Source of the DNA: Pseudonocardia sp. MH-G8
GTDB lineage: Bacteria > Actinomycetota > Actinomycetes > Mycobacteriales > Pseudonocardiaceae
Assembly (NCBI RefSeq): GCF_002262885.1
Contig: NZ_NKYF01000002.1
Location: 186,001-250,000 of the forward strand
DNA: 64,000 nucleotides
Direction of reading: 5' to 3'
Part shown: piece after piece, positions 32,554 through 40,092 of the stretch
How positions within the stretch are numbered: the stretch's first letter is position 1
How the letters are laid out: each line of letters starts with the position of its first letter
Made by a program: the position numbers and the translations under genes
Notes under the pieces: model-generated
Databases searched by the model: none
Told to the model about the DNA's origin: nothing
What the model saw: only the letters and a program-made list of their open reading frames with translations

Positions 32554-33570
32554 ATGAACGTGCTCGACGAGCTGGCGAAGGCCGCGCCGCTGGCGCTGGT
32601 GTTCGTCCTGCCGGTGGCCGCCGTCGGCGGCGTCGTCGTGCAGCGGATGCGCCGCCGTTCGATGGTCGCCACGATGACGGCCCTGGTGCTGGTGCCGCTG
32701 GTCGCCGCCCTCGTCGGCGTGATCGCCACCAGCGGGTTCATGTACACGCCGCAGTTGGTGGGCACGGTCGCGGTGGTGGCTGTCGTCGCCGCGGTGACCG
32801 TGCCGGCGGGCATGCTGCTTGGCCGCAGCGTGGCGCGGGAGACGCTGTGGCAGCGCGAGGCCCTCGACGCCGAGCGGCGGGCCGAGTCGGCCCGCCGCGA
32901 GCTGGTGGCCGGCATCGGGCACGACCTGCGCTCGCCGCTCGCCGGCATCCGCGGAATGACCGACGCCCTGCTCGACGGCGTCGTGCACCGGCCGCCCGAG
33001 GTGGAGGAGTACCTGGGGCGGATCCGCAAGGAGACCGTGCGGATGGCGGGGATGGTCGAGGACCTGTTCCAGCTGTCACGGGCCACCTCCGCCGCGTTGC
33101 GGCTTCCGGTCGGGCGGGTCGCGCTCGGTGAGGTCGGCTCGGACGCGGTGGCCGCCGGGTCGGCGGTGGCGGCGGCGGCGGGGGTCACGGTCACGGCGGC
33201 GGAGCCCGCGTGCTGGCCCACGGTGCTGGGCAGCGACGCCGACCTGGTCCGCGTGCTGCGCAACCTGCTGTCCAACGCGGTCCGGCACACCCCGGCAGGT
33301 GGCACGGTGCGGCTCTCGGCCGGTACCCGGGACGACATCGCGTGGCTGCGTGTCCACGACGCCTGCGGCGGCATCCCGGACGCGGATCTCGACCGGGTCT
33401 TCGAACCCGGCTACCGCGGCGGCGCGGCGCGCACACCGGACGAGGGCTCGGGCGCCGGGCTGGGCCTGGCCATCGCGAAGGCCTTGATGGAAGCCCAGCA
33501 GGGCGGGATCACGGTCGTCAACGTCGCGCCGGGCTGCCGGTTCGAGATCACGCTGCCTCTCGCCCGGTGA
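32554..33570 (+). CDS. Sensor histidine kinase
   Basis: The 338-residue protein has two membrane helices close together (about 10-30 and 40-65) plus a third hydrophobic stretch (about 68-90), then an H-box (LVAGIGHDLRSPLAGIRGM), N-box (LLSNAVRHTPAGG), and G-box (GSGAGLGLAIAKAL). It has no real extracytoplasmic sensor domain and no evident HAMP, so sensing probably occurs in or near the membrane. The preceding regulator ends with GACCCCGCATGAAC, and nearly the same sequence recurs at the kinase start, giving two ATG codons 24 bases apart in different contexts; the second begins the kinase frame. Confidence 0.94.
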   Translation: MNVLDELAKAAPLALVFVLPVAAVGGVVVQRMRRRSMVATMTALVLVPLVAALVGVIATSGFMYTPQLVGTVAVVAVVAAVTVPAGMLLGRSVARETLWQREALDAERRAESARRELVAGIGHDLRSPLAGIRGMTDALLDGVVHRPPEVEEYLGRIRKETVRMAGMVEDLFQLSRATSAALRLPVGRVALGEVGSDAVAAGSAVAAAAGVTVTAAEPACWPTVLGSDADLVRVLRNLLSNAVRHTPAGGTVRLSAGTRDDIAWLRVHDACGGIPDADLDRVFEPGYRGGAARTPDEGSGAGLGLAIAKALMEAQQGGITVVNVAPGCRFEITLPLAR

Positions 33571-33613
33571 CGGTGCGGCCGGTCCGGGCGGGCCGATCCC
33601 GTCGAAGATCGCG

Positions 33614-33659
33614 GGATGGGTGCGGAAGCGGCGAGATACCGCCGTCCGTGCACCCATCC
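33614..33659 (+). terminator. Hairpin terminator after the histidine kinase gene
   Basis: GGATGGGTGC (33614) pairs perfectly with GCACCCATCC (ending 33659), and the inner segment has further pairing (GGCG with CCGCC). It lies 43 bases after the kinase stop and has no T-run, as is common in GC-rich actinobacteria. It could serve both convergent genes. Confidence 0.7.
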
Positions 33660-33791
33660 GGTGATCAGGCGTCGCGGCACGAGGGCCCGGGCCGGCACCC
33701 GCCGAACCCGTGATCGGTGCGAGCAGCACACCGCTGTTGCGCGGACCGCACCCGCGTACGGATCGCAATGATCAGTCGGAGGGGGCGAGCC

Positions 33792-34562
33792 TCACACCTC
33801 CTCGCCGCCGGTGCCCGGCTCCACGTGGAGCTCGGCGAAAGAGCGCGGCCCGGCGGCGGTCGCGCTCATCCGCAGCCCCAGCCCCGCGGCCACCTCGCGG
33901 AGCACAGCCGCACCGACCACGGCCCACGGCAGCGGCATCCCGGCTCCGTCGGGGGTGTGCACGCGCGCCGTACCCGACCAGCGCGCACCCGGATCCGGAT
34001 CGGTCTCGACGAGCAGCGTGCCGCCGGGAGCCAGCAGCGCTGCGGCGCGCCGGAGCAGCCTCGCGGGATCGCCGCCGATCCCGATGTTGCCGTCGGCCAG
34101 CAACACGTGCTGCCAACGGCCCGCCGCGGGCAGGGCGCCGAACACGTCGCGCCGCACGACGGCGGCGCCCCGGGCGCGGCACTGCGCCACGGCCGCGGCC
34201 GAGGCGTCCACGCCGAGGGCCCGGATCCCCCGCCGGGCCAGCGCCGCCACCAGCCGCCCGGGCCCGCAGCCCAGGTCGAGCACCGGGCCGGTGCAGCGAT
34301 CGAGCAGCCACGCGTCGTCCCCCGCGGCGTCGCCGCGCCACCGCTGCACCGCGAGGGCGATCTCGGCGCCGTCGCTGCGCAGCATGCGGACGGGGGCGCC
34401 GGCGAGGGCGGCGTCGAACGCTGTATCGATTGCCTCCGCTTCGCTTCGGCGTGCTTGCGGGCCCTTGATGACGCCGCCTTGCTCCTCCGGTGCTCGGTCG
34501 CTCGTACCTCGCTCCCTGCGCTCCTCCCCCGCAAGACCGCGTCGGCCCGCAAGCGGGGACAT
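33792..34562 (-). CDS. Class I SAM-dependent methyltransferase (start uncertain)
   Basis: The protein has a Rossmann methyltransferase fold: GPVLDLGCGPGRLVAALARR (motif I), ALGVDASA (motif II), HVLLADGNIGIGGDPARLLR and LLAPGGTLLVETDP. The first ATG before the fold is 34385, yet family-like sequence (AFDAALAGAPVRML) continues upstream, and the next start in frame is ATG 34562, giving 256 residues. The extra stretch 34430-34560 reads as unusual charged sequence and may be an inserted intergenic repeat. It lies at the end of an operon with DUF2064 and GT2 genes, so it may modify a sugar or lipid-linked product. Confidence 0.82.
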   Translation of the reverse strand: MSPLAGRRGLAGEERRERGTSDRAPEEQGGVIKGPQARRSEAEAIDTAFDAALAGAPVRMLRSDGAEIALAVQRWRGDAAGDDAWLLDRCTGPVLDLGCGPGRLVAALARRGIRALGVDASAAAVAQCRARGAAVVRRDVFGALPAAGRWQHVLLADGNIGIGGDPARLLRRAAALLAPGGTLLVETDPDPGARWSGTARVHTPDGAGMPLPWAVVGAAVLREVAAGLGLRMSATAAGPRSFAELHVEPGTGGEEV

Positions 34563-34636
34563 CTGGCTCGACCGCACTCCGGCGAACTCGCGGTCCTGAT
34601 CACGCCCTGCCCTGTGTCCCGGGCCGGTCGCGGCGG

Positions 34637-35326
34637 TCACACCACGGCTCCGAACGCCCGACAGCGCGCGGTCGCGGCGGCGAAGCGCCCGGCGGGGGCC
34701 GTTGCGGCCACGGCGACGGCATCGGCGGCGGTGTCCACGTCGGTCAGCTCGGGCAGCAGGCCGACGCGCAGCCCGCCGTCGCGCAGCGCCGCCACGGTGC
34801 GGGCGCCCGTGTCGTCGCGCGAGGTCGGCACGTCCGCGACGAGTGCGGCAGCCCGCGGGTCGCGCAGCCCCAGCCCCCACCACCCGCCGTCCGTGGCCGG
34901 GCCGAGCACGGCGTCGATGCCCGGGGCGTGGAGGCGTTCCAGGCACTCGGCGAGCAGCGCGGCCCCGGCCTGCGGGGTGTCCATGCCCAGCTGGAGGGTG
35001 GGACGTCCGGGCAGCAGCGCCGCCGTGTCGGCGTGGGCCGCGCAGATGCGGCGACCGAGGCCGTCGCCGCGCTGGGGCAGGACGTGCGTCCGCTGCAGCG
35101 CCGCGGCCAGCTCGGTGGCGCGGGCCGCCCGCAGCATCCGGCCGGTCAGCACCACCACCGATGCCGCGCCGGGCACCGCGGCCGCGGCGTCGAGGGTGTC
35201 GAGCAGGGCGGCGGCGGCGAGCTCCGCCGCCTGCTCCGGGGTCGCGGGCGGGCACAGGCGGGTCTTGACGCGGCCCGGCTCGGGCGCCTTGGCCAGCACG
35301 ACCACCGCGGCCGGGGGCCGGGTCAC
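34637..35326 (-). CDS. DUF2064 (TIGR04282) glycosyltransferase-A-like protein
   Basis: The 229-residue protein opens AVVVLAKAPEPGRVKTRLCP, the hallmark of the TIGR04282 family, and carries LQLGMDTPQ and LGPATDGGWWGLGLR, corresponding to the nucleotide-sugar and metal-binding segments of GT-A folds. Function is not established, but the relatives look like nucleotidyl- or glycosyltransferases. The GTG start overlaps the stop of the upstream GT2 gene (GTGA), so the pair is translationally coupled. Confidence 0.9.
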   Translation of the reverse strand: MTRPPAAVVVLAKAPEPGRVKTRLCPPATPEQAAELAAAALLDTLDAAAAVPGAASVVVLTGRMLRAARATELAAALQRTHVLPQRGDGLGRRICAAHADTAALLPGRPTLQLGMDTPQAGAALLAECLERLHAPGIDAVLGPATDGGWWGLGLRDPRAAALVADVPTSRDDTGARTVAALRDGGLRVGLLPELTDVDTAADAVAVAATAPAGRFAAATARCRAFGAVV

Positions 35327-36012
35327 GGCTGCGCCGGCCGCGCGCGCAGGCCCGCACCGCGCAGCAGCCGGGTCATGTCGCGGGCCGCGCGCGCCGTGCC
35401 CCGCACCGACCCCGAGACCTTGGAGCGCCCGCCCGCCCGCGGCCGGTACGCGACGTCGAGCTCGTGCAGGCGCCAGCCGCTCGCCCCGGCCCGCAGCAGC
35501 AGCTCGAGGGGGTAGCCGAAGGCCCGGTCGGCGACCCCGAGCGCGAGCAGGGCGTCGCGGCGACCCACCCGGATCGGCGCGATGTCGTGCACCGGGACGC
35601 CGCGACGGCGCAGCAACGCGGCGATCACCACGTTGCCCGCCCGCGCGTGCCAGGGCCACGCACCGGCCGAGACCGGTACCCGGCGCCCGACGGCCAGGTC
35701 GGCCCGTCCGGAGCGCACGGCCTCGGTGAGCGGGGCGAGGGCCGCCGGGTCGAGCGAACCGTCACCGTCGAGGACGGCGACGAGCTCGGCCCGTGCGGCC
35801 ACCAGGCCGGTGTGGACGGCGGCCCCGTAGCCGCGGCGCGGTTCGCGGACCACGCGGGCACCGTGCGCGGCCGCGACGGCCGCGGTGGCATCGGTGGAGC
35901 CGTTGTCGACGACGAGCACCGGCCAGCCCGCCGGGAGCTCGCGCAGCACGGCGGGCAGGGCATCCGCCTCGTCGAGGCACGGCAGGACGATTTCCGGAGG
36001 TGAACTGACCAC
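35323..36012 (-). CDS. Family 2 glycosyltransferase, dolichyl-phosphate-sugar synthase-like
   Basis: The 229-residue protein has the GT2 core: IVLPCLDEADALPAVLRELP, VLVVDNGSTDATAAVAAAHG, GYGAAVHTGLVAARAELVAV and the metal-binding DGDGSLDP, followed by LRRRGVPVHDIAPIRVGRRD. There are no C-terminal membrane helices, so it is likely a cytoplasmic or peripheral enzyme transferring a sugar from a nucleotide donor, perhaps to a polyprenyl phosphate. It is the first gene of a GT2-DUF2064-methyltransferase operon. Confidence 0.9.
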   Translation of the reverse strand: MVSSPPEIVLPCLDEADALPAVLRELPAGWPVLVVDNGSTDATAAVAAAHGARVVREPRRGYGAAVHTGLVAARAELVAVLDGDGSLDPAALAPLTEAVRSGRADLAVGRRVPVSAGAWPWHARAGNVVIAALLRRRGVPVHDIAPIRVGRRDALLALGVADRAFGYPLELLLRAGASGWRLHELDVAYRPRAGGRSKVSGSVRGTARAARDMTRLLRGAGLRARPAQP

Positions 36013-36058
36013 ACCCTGATCTTGGGCGGAACGGCGGTCGCCAAACCGCCTGATCGGC

Positions 36059-37114
36059 TTACCGAACGGTGACGGCCGCCCGCAACGGATCGGTGGCGAA
36101 CGCCCCGACGCCCTCGCCGAACCCGACCGCGGCGGCGAAGCCCAGCAGCTCGCGCGCCCGGGCGGGATCGGCGACCACGTGCCGCACGTCGCCCGGGCGC
36201 GCGCCTCCCACGATCTCGGGCGCCGGCCCGCCCATCCGCTCCGCCAGGGTGCGGGCCAGCTCGCCGACGGTGTGCGGCTCGCCGGAGCAGACGTTCACGG
36301 CCGTGAAGCCCTCGCGTTCGGCCGCCAGTGCCAGCGCGTTCACCCGCGCGACGTCGGTGACGTGCACGAAGTCGCGCCGCTGGCACCCGTCCTCGAGCAC
36401 CCGGGGCGCCTCACCCCGTTCCAGGGCCGAGCGGAAGATCGACGCGACGCCCGCGTACGGGGTGTTGCGGGGCATCCGCGGGCCGTACACGTTGTGGTAG
36501 CGCAACGACCACACCTGCCCGCCACTCTGCCGCGCCCACGCGCTCGCCAGGTGCTCCTGCGCCAGCTTCGTGGCCGCATAGGTGCTGCGCGGGTCGAGCG
36601 GCGCGTCCTCGCCCACGAGCCCGGGCACCAGGGCGGCACCGCAGCGCGGGCAGCGCGGCTCGAACAACCCCGCCTCGAGGTCGGCCACGGCCCGGGGCAG
36701 CGGCCGCACCACACCGTGCTCGGGGCAGTCGTAGCGCCCCTCCCCGTACACGACCATGGAACCGGCGAGCACGAGCCTGCGCACGCCCGCCGCGTACATC
36801 GCCGCGAGCAGCACCGCGGTGCCGAGGTCGTTGTGCGCGGCGTAGTCGGGGGCGTCGGACGGGTCCACACCGTGCCCCACCATCGCGGCCTGGTGGCACA
36901 CGGCGTCCACCCCCGGCAGCAGCCGGGCCAGCAGGTCGGCGTCGCGCACGTCACCGACGACGCCCTCGTGCTCCCCGGGCCACCCGGCGCCGTGGTCGCC
37001 GTGCGCCTGCGGCAGGAACGCGTCGAGCAGCAGCACGTCGTGGCCGTCGGCGGCGAGCCGGTCGGCGACGTGCGATCCGACGAACCCGGCCCCACCTGTG
37101 ATCAACACCCGCAT
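36059..37114 (-). CDS. NAD-dependent epimerase/dehydratase with a Cys-pair insertion
   Basis: The 351-residue extended SDR enzyme has the NAD motif VLITGGAGFVGSHVADRLAA, the serine of LVLAGSMVVYG, and YAATK as the catalytic Tyr-Lys pair. Between the Ser and Tyr segments lies an extra ~45 residues including FEPRCPRCGAALVPG, a CxxC knuckle not typical of UDP-glucose 4-epimerases. A single CxxC could make half a zinc site or a disulfide. The substrate is probably a nucleotide sugar, fitting the neighbouring glycosyltransferase genes. Confidence 0.9.
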   Translation of the reverse strand: MRVLITGGAGFVGSHVADRLAADGHDVLLLDAFLPQAHGDHGAGWPGEHEGVVGDVRDADLLARLLPGVDAVCHQAAMVGHGVDPSDAPDYAAHNDLGTAVLLAAMYAAGVRRLVLAGSMVVYGEGRYDCPEHGVVRPLPRAVADLEAGLFEPRCPRCGAALVPGLVGEDAPLDPRSTYAATKLAQEHLASAWARQSGGQVWSLRYHNVYGPRMPRNTPYAGVASIFRSALERGEAPRVLEDGCQRRDFVHVTDVARVNALALAAEREGFTAVNVCSGEPHTVGELARTLAERMGGPAPEIVGGARPGDVRHVVADPARARELLGFAAAVGFGEGVGAFATDPLRAAVTVR

Positions 37115-37203
37115 CGGCCGAGGGTAGGCGCGGGCGGCCGGAACGGCGCGCAGACGTTCCCGAGCCGTCACAAGTCCGGCAGCAGCCTCGTACACCGATT
37201 CGG

Positions 37204-37239
37204 GTGCTCCCACACCGACTGCAGTCGGTGTGGGAGCAC
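37204..37239. repeat. Perfect 36-bp palindrome centred on CTGCAG
   Basis: Bases 37204-37221 (GTGCTCCCACACCGACTG) are exactly reverse-complementary to 37222-37239. Outer flanks near 37193 and 37243-37254 continue a weaker dyad (ACACCGATT with AATCGATGTGT). It sits about 90 bases after the stop of the NAD-epimerase start side and downstream of the gene ending at 37425, so it may be a terminator or a site for a dimeric protein. A related copy lies at 37341-37408. Confidence 0.9.
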
Positions 37240-37340
37240 AGCAATCGATGTGTGACCTTCGCGGGTGCGGAGGCGAGCACTCCGGCGGCGCGGCCCGCGC
37301 GCCGGGCGCCCACGCGTTTCGCCACCAGTCGGTTGCGGTG

Positions 37341-37408
37341 GCACACCGACTCCGGGGCCGGCACACCGACTGCAGTCGCTGTGCGAGCACCACGATCGGT
37401 GTGCGAGG
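37341..37408. repeat. Second, imperfect copy of the palindromic element
   Basis: The core CACACCGACTGCAGTCGCTG (from 37362) repeats the centre of the 37204 palindrome with one base changed, and is flanked by CACACCGA (37342) and TCGGTGTG (37396), forming an outer dyad. Together the two copies fill most of the 310-bp gap 37115-37424, which otherwise holds nothing recognisable. Confidence 0.8.
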
Positions 37409-37424
37409 GGCCTCCGGCGCCCGG

Positions 37425-38387
37425 TCAGCCGCTCCCGCGATCCGGCAGGCCCGTCGGTGCCGTACCGGTCGCGTCCCCGGACGCCGGCTCGGGCTCATCG
37501 GCGCCGCTCGGGGGCGTGCTGGGCTCGGCGCCCGGCGCGTTGTCCTCGTCCGCGTCGCCCGAGCCCGTCCCGTCCGAGCCCGTTCCGTTCGCGCCGCCCG
37601 CGCTGTCCGAGTCGTCCGTGGCGTCCGTGCCCGAGCCGTCCGTCCCGCTCGCGTCCGAGGCATCCGTACCCGACCGCTCGTCGTCGGACCCCTCGCCGTC
37701 CGACGCGTCCGCACCCTCTGCTCCGTCGGCGTCCGACCCGCCGTCCGTGCCGTCCGAGTCGTCGGTCGCCGACCCGTCCGACTCCGAGGCACCCGTGCCG
37801 GCATCGCCCGTGTCGTCCGTCGTCGGACCGGGCGTCAGCACCCGCCCCACCGAGGTGCCCTCCTGGCCCGTGCTCAGCGTGGAGCCCTTGGCCCACTCGA
37901 CCCCGGTCACGGCGAGCAGACCGAGGGCGAAGACCAGCACCGTCGACCCGACCCACAGAAGGACCCGCCGTCGCCTGCCGAGCGGGGGCTCCACGCGCAA
38001 CCGCGTGGTCGCGTCCTCGGGCGAGACGCGCGGCTCCGGGAGCACCAGCCGGACCGTCGGCGCGTCCGCGGGGTCGGTCCGCCGGCCCCGGGGCACCCGG
38101 ACGCGGGCGACGAGCGTGTCGCGGGTCCGGTCGAGCGAGCGCTGGTACAGCGTGGTGCTCAGCGTGCTCGCCACCGAACCGAGCGCGGCACCGGCCACGG
38201 TGCCCGTCGCGCCGAAGTACGAGCCGAGCACGGCGGCCGTGGCGGCCGCGCCCGCGCCCGCGAGCACCTTGTTGACGGTGAGGTCCGCCGCCTTCTGCGC
38301 AGCCGAGGTGGCGGCCGGGGCCGGAGCGCGCTCGGGCGACGTGTCGGCGGTGGTGGGCTCGGGTCGGGGACTCGGTGGCTGGCGCAT
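37425..38387 (-). CDS. Hypothetical membrane protein with an acidic Ser/Asp/Gly-rich tail
   Basis: The 320-residue protein has a cytoplasmic N-terminus with a hydrophobic hairpin-like segment (VLAGAGAAATAAVLGSYFGA, about 40-75), a basic region (GRRRRVLLW), one clear membrane helix (VLLWVGSTVLVFALGLLAVT, about 140-160), and then ~150 residues almost entirely of Asp, Ser, Gly, Thr and Ala. The tail is probably extracytoplasmic and disordered. I do not recognise a family; the N-terminal segment resembles actinobacterial hypothetical proteins of this layout. Confidence 0.8.
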   Translation of the reverse strand: MRQPPSPRPEPTTADTSPERAPAPAATSAAQKAADLTVNKVLAGAGAAATAAVLGSYFGATGTVAGAALGSVASTLSTTLYQRSLDRTRDTLVARVRVPRGRRTDPADAPTVRLVLPEPRVSPEDATTRLRVEPPLGRRRRVLLWVGSTVLVFALGLLAVTGVEWAKGSTLSTGQEGTSVGRVLTPGPTTDDTGDAGTGASESDGSATDDSDGTDGGSDADGAEGADASDGEGSDDERSGTDASDASGTDGSGTDATDDSDSAGGANGTGSDGTGSGDADEDNAPGAEPSTPPSGADEPEPASGDATGTAPTGLPDRGSG

Positions 38388-38461
38388 GGCTCCGGGGGGG
38401 GATCGCGGCGGGTGCTTCCGTCACGCTCCAACGGGACGATCTTGCGGATCGCTCCGGTCGA

Positions 38462-39142
38462 TCACTCTTGGTGAGCGTCCTCACCTGGGACGGTCGGGTG
38501 CCGCAGCCCGCCGTGCCCCGGCGGGAGAGCCGAGCGGAGGGCGGGCCACGACAGCGCCACGCACAGCGCGACGAGCGGCCACGTGAGCACGGTGCGGGCG
38601 ATGCCGAGCGCGACCACGGCGTCGGCGGCGTAGAGCGGGAGGAACACCGCGAGCCGCACGAGGTACTGCCCCACCCAGATCCAACTGGCGCGCTGGTACC
38701 CGCGCAGCAGGTCCGGATCCGCGCGCCACCGCGTGCGCTGGCCGAGCACGGTGCCCACCACGAGCCCCAGCAGGGGCCACCGGACCACGATCGACACCGC
38801 CCACGCGAGCGCGCTCGCCGCGTTGCTCACGATCTGGACCAGGAAGAAGTCGATGGCTCGGCCGGTGTAGAGCGCCACCAGCGCCGCGACCGCCACGCCC
38901 AGCAGGCCGAACAGCACCGCCCGCGGGCGCCCTCCGCGCACCAGACGCACCACCGCCACGACGGCCCCGACGAGCACCGCCGCCCCGCCCGCCCAGGCCA
39001 CGGGCGACGCCCACGCCGACGCGTCCGCCACCGTGAACGCCGCCACGAAGGCGACCACGGGCACCGTCGCGTCGACGGCGCCACCGCGCCCACCGAGAAC
39101 CTCCGCGAGGCCCGGCTCGGCGGTCTCCTTCCGACTCCCCAT
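38462..39142 (-). CDS. DUF3159 family membrane protein
   Basis: The 226-residue protein has about six membrane helices and the family landmarks LGGRGGAVDATVPVVAFVA near the start, GRAIDFFLVQIVSNAASALA, VVRWPLLGLVVG, and LLRGYQRASWIWVGQYLVRL. DUF3159 proteins are widespread in actinobacteria, often beside ion-transport genes; the molecular role is unknown. The start ATG at 39142 gives a short soluble N-terminus; longer frames upstream run into the divergent SGNH gene. Confidence 0.93.
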   Translation of the reverse strand: MGSRKETAEPGLAEVLGGRGGAVDATVPVVAFVAAFTVADASAWASPVAWAGGAAVLVGAVVAVVRLVRGGRPRAVLFGLLGVAVAALVALYTGRAIDFFLVQIVSNAASALAWAVSIVVRWPLLGLVVGTVLGQRTRWRADPDLLRGYQRASWIWVGQYLVRLAVFLPLYAADAVVALGIARTVLTWPLVALCVALSWPALRSALPPGHGGLRHPTVPGEDAHQE

Positions 39143-39272
39143 GGGATAAGGGTGCCCTACCACTACGGATCGATCACCCCGGTGGCGCGCACGAGGGTTC
39201 TTGGGTGATATTGGGGAGTGCTCGGCCCGTCGTGGGGATGACGGGATCGTGAACGGAAGGGGGCAACCGCCG

Positions 39273-40052
39273 GTGAGACCCATCAGCAGCTTCCTCGCAC
39301 TCGGGGACAGCTTCACCGAAGGACTGGACGACTGGCGTCCCGACGGCACGCCCCGCGGCTGGGCCGATCGGCTCGCCGAGCACCTCGGCGCGCAGCGGCC
39401 GGACTTCCGCTACGCCAACCTCGCCGTGCGCGGCAAGCTCCTCGACCAGGTCGTCGAGGACCAGCTGCCCCTCGCCGAGCGGCTGCGACCCGAGCTGATC
39501 ACGTTCTGCGCGGGCGGCAACGACATCATCAGGTTCTCCTGCGACACCGACGACCTCGCCCGCCGCTTCGACGCCGCGCTCGCGCGCGTCACCGCCACGG
39601 GCGCGGAGGTGCTCGTCTTCACCGGTTTCGACCTGGGCCGGATGCACCCGATCCTGCGCCGCCTGCGCGGGCGTGTCGCCTGCTTCAACGAGCTGGTGCG
39701 CGCCAGCGCCGAGCGGCACGGCAGCACCGTGGTGGACCTGTGGGGCATGGCCCCGCTCGCCGATCCGCGCAGCTGGGGCCGTGACCGGCTGCACCTCACC
39801 ACCGAGGGACACCGCCGCGTGGCCCTGCGCGTGCTGGAGACGCTCGGTGAGCCCGTCACCGACGACTGGCGCACCCCACTGCCCGAGATGGCCCCGATCG
39901 GCTGGCAGGACTGGGTGCGCGAGGACCTGCGCTGGATGCGCGACTTCGTGATGCCCTACGTCCACAAGCGGCTGCGGGGCCGCGCCACGGGCGACGGCTT
40001 CGTGCCCAAGCGCCCCGAGCTCCTGCCCCTGCAGACCCTCGAACCCTCGTGA
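39273..40052 (+). CDS. SGNH/GDSL-family hydrolase
   Basis: The 259-residue protein shows block I (FLALGDSFTEGLDDW, Ser nucleophile), block II Gly (VRGKLLDQ), block III (ELITFCAGGNDI) and block V (DRLHLTTEGHRRVA, Asp-His). There is no signal peptide, so it acts inside the cell as an esterase or lipase with unknown substrate. GTG 39273 was chosen because GGAAGGGGG lies about 10 bases upstream and the fold begins directly after it. Confidence 0.92.
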   Translation: MRPISSFLALGDSFTEGLDDWRPDGTPRGWADRLAEHLGAQRPDFRYANLAVRGKLLDQVVEDQLPLAERLRPELITFCAGGNDIIRFSCDTDDLARRFDAALARVTATGAEVLVFTGFDLGRMHPILRRLRGRVACFNELVRASAERHGSTVVDLWGMAPLADPRSWGRDRLHLTTEGHRRVALRVLETLGEPVTDDWRTPLPEMAPIGWQDWVREDLRWMRDFVMPYVHKRLRGRATGDGFVPKRPELLPLQTLEPS

Positions 40053-40088
40053 GTGGATACGGGTGCTGGAGCACTCGTACCCACTCAC
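40049..40088. terminator. Bidirectional hairpin between the SGNH gene and the acyl-CoA operon
   Basis: GTGAGTGGATACGGGTGCT and AGCACTCGTACCCACTCAC pair over 19 positions with two mismatches and a two-base loop. The stem includes the SGNH stop codon and ends five bases before the stop of the convergent operon, so it likely terminates both. Confidence 0.8.
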
Positions 40089-40092
40089 GGCG

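Noticed and set aside
33711..33740. A possible third copy of the dispersed repeat
   Set aside because: Only about 17 bases (GTGATCGGTGCGAGCAG) match copy 2 in reverse orientation; similarity does not extend, so chance cannot be excluded.
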